A stretch of DNA of 6,136 bases. Source: Planctomycetota bacterium (GTDB lineage: Bacteria > Planctomycetota > Phycisphaerae > Sedimentisphaerales > SM23-30). Positions 3,839-6,136 of the stretch are shown here, piece after piece. Location of the stretch: NCBI GenBank assembly GCA_022705365.1, contig JAKJEP010000212.1, forward strand, positions 1 to 6,136, given 5' to 3'. Position 1 is the stretch's first letter. Each line of letters starts with the position of its first letter. The translations under genes and the position numbers were made by a program. The notes below the pieces were generated by a model, which saw only the letters and a list, made by a program, of their open reading frames with translations, was not told where the DNA came from and ran no database searches.

Positions 3839-5296
3839 ATGTCGAAAAAAAGAGGTATCCTTTGTATCTTGCTTATGGCGGCGGTAAGCTGGGGAATCTG
3901 TTCTCCGGCCTACGGGCAGAGTGCCGCGGAATCGGTGGCGGCAGCAAAACCCGAAACTGCCCAGATGACGGGACCCACCCTGGAAGAACAGATGCAGAAA
4001 ATCAAAAATCCCACCTCGTGGATGACGTGGGGTTTTGATGAACGGATGCGGGCGATCTATGCGAATAATTTTATTCTGATGAACCAGGATGCCGTCGGGC
4101 ATGAGCGGCGGTTCAACCGGTTCCGTTCGCGGCTGTGGGGCAACTTCCGGCCGGCGGAGAACATCGAAGTGAACACCCGGCTGGTGTGGGAATGGCGGAT
4201 CTGGTGCAACTCCAATGACGGCGCCCCTCTCTCGAATCCCTCATCCATCGAATGGGACGAGGCCATTTTTGACCAGTTGAACGTGAAATTTAAAAATCTG
4301 TTTGATGCGCCGATGGATATCCAGGTCGGCCGCCAGGAGATCATCTTCGGCAACGGCTGGCTGGTGCTGGACGGGACGCCGCTGGACGGATCGCGGACCA
4401 TCTTCTTCGATGCCGCCCGGATGACGTACCGGTTCGAGGAAAGCAAAACGAATTTGGATTTGGTGTATATCGATCAGACGACGGAAAGCGACCGCTGGGT
4501 GGAGCCTTTCAACGATCAGGAAAGGGCTTTGCACGAACAGGATGAACGGGGCGCTATTTTGTATTTAAGCAATAAATCGATTGAAAATGTGCAGTTGGAC
4601 GGATACTACATCTGGAAGCATGATATGTTCCCGGATAACTTCTCGGCGAATCATCCGCCGGCCTGGAGCCGGGAATCGGATATCCATGCCCTGGGCGGCC
4701 GGATAGCCGGGAAAATCGATCAAAGCTGGCTGTACCGGGCGGAGTTTGCCCAGGAGCTGGGGCGGCAAAAGAACTGGGGCGGCGAGGGCGAAACATTATG
4801 TGCCTTCGGACTGAACAGCCGTTTGGATTACCTGTTCAATGATGACTGGAAAAATGATGTGCACCTGGCGTATGAATATCTTTCCGGGGATGATCCCAGC
4901 ACCGGGACCGATGAAGGATTTGATCCGCTGTGGGCGCGCTGGCCGCAATGGAGCGAGCTGTATGTGTATAGCTATATTCCGGAAACGCGGATAGCCGAAA
5001 CCACGAATCTGCATCGGGCCGGTATCGGGTGGGACGCAGATCCCTGTCCGAAAATCCATCTGGCCAATGAGTACAATCTGCTCTTTGCGGATGAAAATAC
5101 CTGCAAGGACGCCGCGCAATTCAGCGATAACGGCCATTTCCGGGGCCAGTTGTTCACCAGCCGGTTAAGCTACAAGTTTTCTCCCCTGATTTCCGGCCAC
5201 CTGCTGGGTGAATTTTTGTTCCCCGGCAATTATTACAGCAATGACAATAATGACGTAGCGGTATTTCTCCGGTATGAATTGACGATTACTTTCTAA
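3839..5296 (+). CDS. Alginate-export-family outer-membrane porin
   Basis: A 485-residue outer-membrane beta-barrel. Residues 1-26 are a signal peptide (MSKKRGILCILLMAAVSWG..., cut after AYG). A short periplasmic stretch with a helical EEQMQKIKNP segment (49-58) leads into the barrel. Family landmarks are DIQVGRQEIIFGNGWLVLDG (160-179), TPLDGSRTIFFDAARM (180-195), SGDDPSTGTDEGFDPLWARW (349-368) and PQWSELYVYSY (369-379), as in the Alginate_exp/AlgE-like family. The protein ends in FLRYELTITF, an amphipathic last strand with terminal Phe, the signal read by the BAM complex. The barrel is rich in Arg, Asp and Trp, as expected for a channel for charged oligosaccharides, so it may import or export uronate-containing glycans; substrate and direction are inferred. 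ATG 3839 is chosen because AAGGAG (3827-3832) lies six bases upstream and the signal peptide starts there; an in-frame TTG at 3764 lacks both. It stands alone between a divergent regulator and a terminator. Confidence 0.9.
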   Translation: MSKKRGILCILLMAAVSWGICSPAYGQSAAESVAAAKPETAQMTGPTLEEQMQKIKNPTSWMTWGFDERMRAIYANNFILMNQDAVGHERRFNRFRSRLWGNFRPAENIEVNTRLVWEWRIWCNSNDGAPLSNPSSIEWDEAIFDQLNVKFKNLFDAPMDIQVGRQEIIFGNGWLVLDGTPLDGSRTIFFDAARMTYRFEESKTNLDLVYIDQTTESDRWVEPFNDQERALHEQDERGAILYLSNKSIENVQLDGYYIWKHDMFPDNFSANHPPAWSRESDIHALGGRIAGKIDQSWLYRAEFAQELGRQKNWGGEGETLCAFGLNSRLDYLFNDDWKNDVHLAYEYLSGDDPSTGTDEGFDPLWARWPQWSELYVYSYIPETRIAETTNLHRAGIGWDADPCPKIHLANEYNLLFADENTCKDAAQFSDNGHFRGQLFTSRLSYKFSPLISGHLLGEFLFPGNYYSNDNNDVAVFLRYELTITF

Positions 5297-5317
5297 TTCT
5301 CGATAAGCTCGTTCAGG

Positions 5318-5363
5318 AAACTCGCTGTCGGTTATTTTACGATTGCTGACAGCGAGTTTTTTT
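5318..5363 (+). terminator. Strong Rho-independent terminator of the porin gene
   Basis: AAACTCGCTGTC (5318-5329) and GACAGCGAGTTT (5348-5359) form a perfect 12-bp stem with an 18-base loop. The 3' arm ends in a run of seven T (5357-5363). It begins 21 bases after the porin stop. It isolates the porin from iorA. Confidence 0.92.
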
Positions 5364-5520
5364 ATGGGCCTAAATGCCAATTTTAGGGCTGTTTTTGTCT
5401 TGCAATCCCGTCCGGATTCGAGTAAAAGGAATATGGTTTTGACCGGATAGTCTGGGGTAAGGGAATAGTACCGGTACGCATGATAAATGCGGCCAGTTCT
5501 GGAAAAATTGAAGGAAGTAA
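5364..5520 (+). promoter_or_regulatory. iorA upstream region with weak promoter and GTACCGGTAC palindrome
   Basis: Because a terminator precedes it, iorA needs a promoter here. Weak candidates are TTGCAA (5400-5405), 17 bases, TAAAAG (5423-5428), and TTGACC (5439-5444) with GAATAG (5463-5468). A perfect 10-bp palindrome GTACCGGTAC (5468-5477) lies about 45 bases before the start codon and could be an operator. The ribosome site is AAGGAAG (5511-5517). Confidence 0.35.
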
Positions 5521-6136
5521 ATGGACCAAGCGAATAAGTTGTTTCTGAGCGGGGATGAAGCCGTAGCGCTGGCAGCCAAACATATGGGAGTAGCCCTGGG
5601 GACCGGTTATCCGGGCACGCCTTCCACGGAAATACTGGAACGTTTTTCCGAGCTGGGCGGAAAAGCCCAATGGGCGCCCAATGAGAAAGTGGCCCTGGAG
5701 GTGGGTTTGGGGGCGTCCTTCTCGAATGCCCGGTCGCTGGTAACGATGAAACATGTGGGCCTGAATGTGGCGGCGGACCCGCTGTTTACCGCGGCTTATA
5801 CGGGGGTAGCCGGCGGGCTGGTCCTGGTTTCGGCGGATGATCCGGGGATGGCGTCCAGCCAGAACGAACAGGACAACCGCCATTACGCCCGGGCCGCCGG
5901 GGTTGCGATGCTGGAGCCGTCCGATTCGCAGGAGGCCTACGATTTTACTAAAACGGCATTTGAAATTTCGGAAAAATGGCATCTTCCGGTGATTTTGCGG
6001 ATGACCACGCGGGTGTGCCATTCTAAAACGGTGGTCCGGCCCCACATAAGCACCACGCCCCCCCCTGCCGCCCGGTTCGAGCACGACATACCGGGGCGGG
6101 TTATGATCCCGGCCTATGCCCGGCAGGCGCACCGGC
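5521..6136 (+). CDS. iorA: Indolepyruvate:ferredoxin oxidoreductase alpha subunit, 5' part (3' end cut by window)
   Basis: An open frame of 205 codons runs off the right edge; full-length IorA is about 600 residues, so about a third is present. The enzyme oxidatively decarboxylates aryl pyruvates from aromatic amino acids to aryl-acetyl-CoA, reducing ferredoxin; it is cytoplasmic and typical of anaerobes. What is visible is the N-terminal pyrimidine-binding (POR_N) domain: LSGDEAVALAAKHMGVALGT (9-28), GYPGTPSTEI (29-38), WAPNEKVALEVGLGAS (51-66) with the conserved Glu region, TMKHVGLNVAADPL (75-88), ADDPGMASSQNEQDNRHYAR (105-124) and MLEPSDSQEAYDFTK (130-144). The TPP/Mg domain and C-terminal 4Fe-4S clusters lie outside. 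The start is fixed by an in-frame TAA directly before the ATG and by AAGGAAG upstream. An iorB gene is expected next. A run of eight C (6058-6065) lies within the frame. Confidence 0.95.
   Translation, partial: MDQANKLFLSGDEAVALAAKHMGVALGTGYPGTPSTEILERFSELGGKAQWAPNEKVALEVGLGASFSNARSLVTMKHVGLNVAADPLFTAAYTGVAGGLVLVSADDPGMASSQNEQDNRHYARAAGVAMLEPSDSQEAYDFTKTAFEISEKWHLPVILRMTTRVCHSKTVVRPHISTTPPPAARFEHDIPGRVMIPAYARQAHR

Noticed and set aside
5383..6132. A 249-codon open frame on the minus strand
   Set aside because: It is antisense to iorA, which matches a known family throughout, and it crosses the iorA start and promoter region. Its composition (many Arg, Gly, Pro, His) is that of a GC-rich shadow frame.
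1..6136. tRNA, rRNA, CRISPR array, insertion sequence or known riboswitch
   Set aside because: No cloverleaf, ribosomal signature, regularly spaced repeat series, transposase gene or recognised aptamer consensus was seen on either strand by eye.

Overview
The window most resembles an anaerobic, polysaccharide-degrading member of the Planctomycetes (Phycisphaerae / Sedimentisphaerales-like) or a close PVC relative. The evidence is a PEP-CTERM surface protein ending in a VPEP-hydrophobic-RRRR tail typical of that group, a secreted GH71/99-like glycosidase of a kind common in Planctomycetes and Lentisphaerae, an alginate-export-type outer-membrane barrel (so a Gram-negative envelope), and the start of an indolepyruvate:ferredoxin oxidoreductase gene, an oxygen-sensitive fermentative enzyme. 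The taxonomic placement is an inference.

Layout. Minus strand: a GH71/99-like secreted protein (929 down to the left edge, truncated), then a LamG-domain PEP-CTERM protein (2019-1249), then a FadR-type GntR regulator (3110-2325). Plus strand, divergent from the regulator: an outer-membrane porin of the alginate-export family (3839-5296), closed by a strong intrinsic terminator (5318-5363), then iorA (5521 to the right edge, truncated). The annotated genes are separated by long intergenic regions, so each looks like its own transcription unit.

Regulation. The regulator has a near-consensus sigma70 promoter on the minus strand (TTGACA, 17 nt, GATAAT; 3230-3202). A long inverted repeat (3186-3233) covers it, the arrangement expected for autorepression. 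The first 11 bases of the regulator's leader region on the plus strand, TTATCCAAGTC (3178-3188), recur exactly at 3579-3589, beside a candidate porin promoter. This suggests that the regulator and porin share control. The roughly 730-nt divergent region also holds TTTTGG direct repeats, a kpnI-like palindrome in the porin leader, and a 50-codon open frame whose stop codon overlaps the porin ribosome binding site.

Working model (inference): a small carbohydrate-responsive module in which a ligand-sensing FadR-type repressor controls uptake of an acidic or oligomeric glycan through the porin. The LamG protein and GH71/99-like enzyme would act at the cell surface or in the periplasm. iorA probably belongs to a separate amino-acid/2-oxoacid fermentation unit. 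Other notable items are a GTAG-headed REP-type palindrome at 1058-1081 and tandem leader mini-ORFs in front of the LamG gene.
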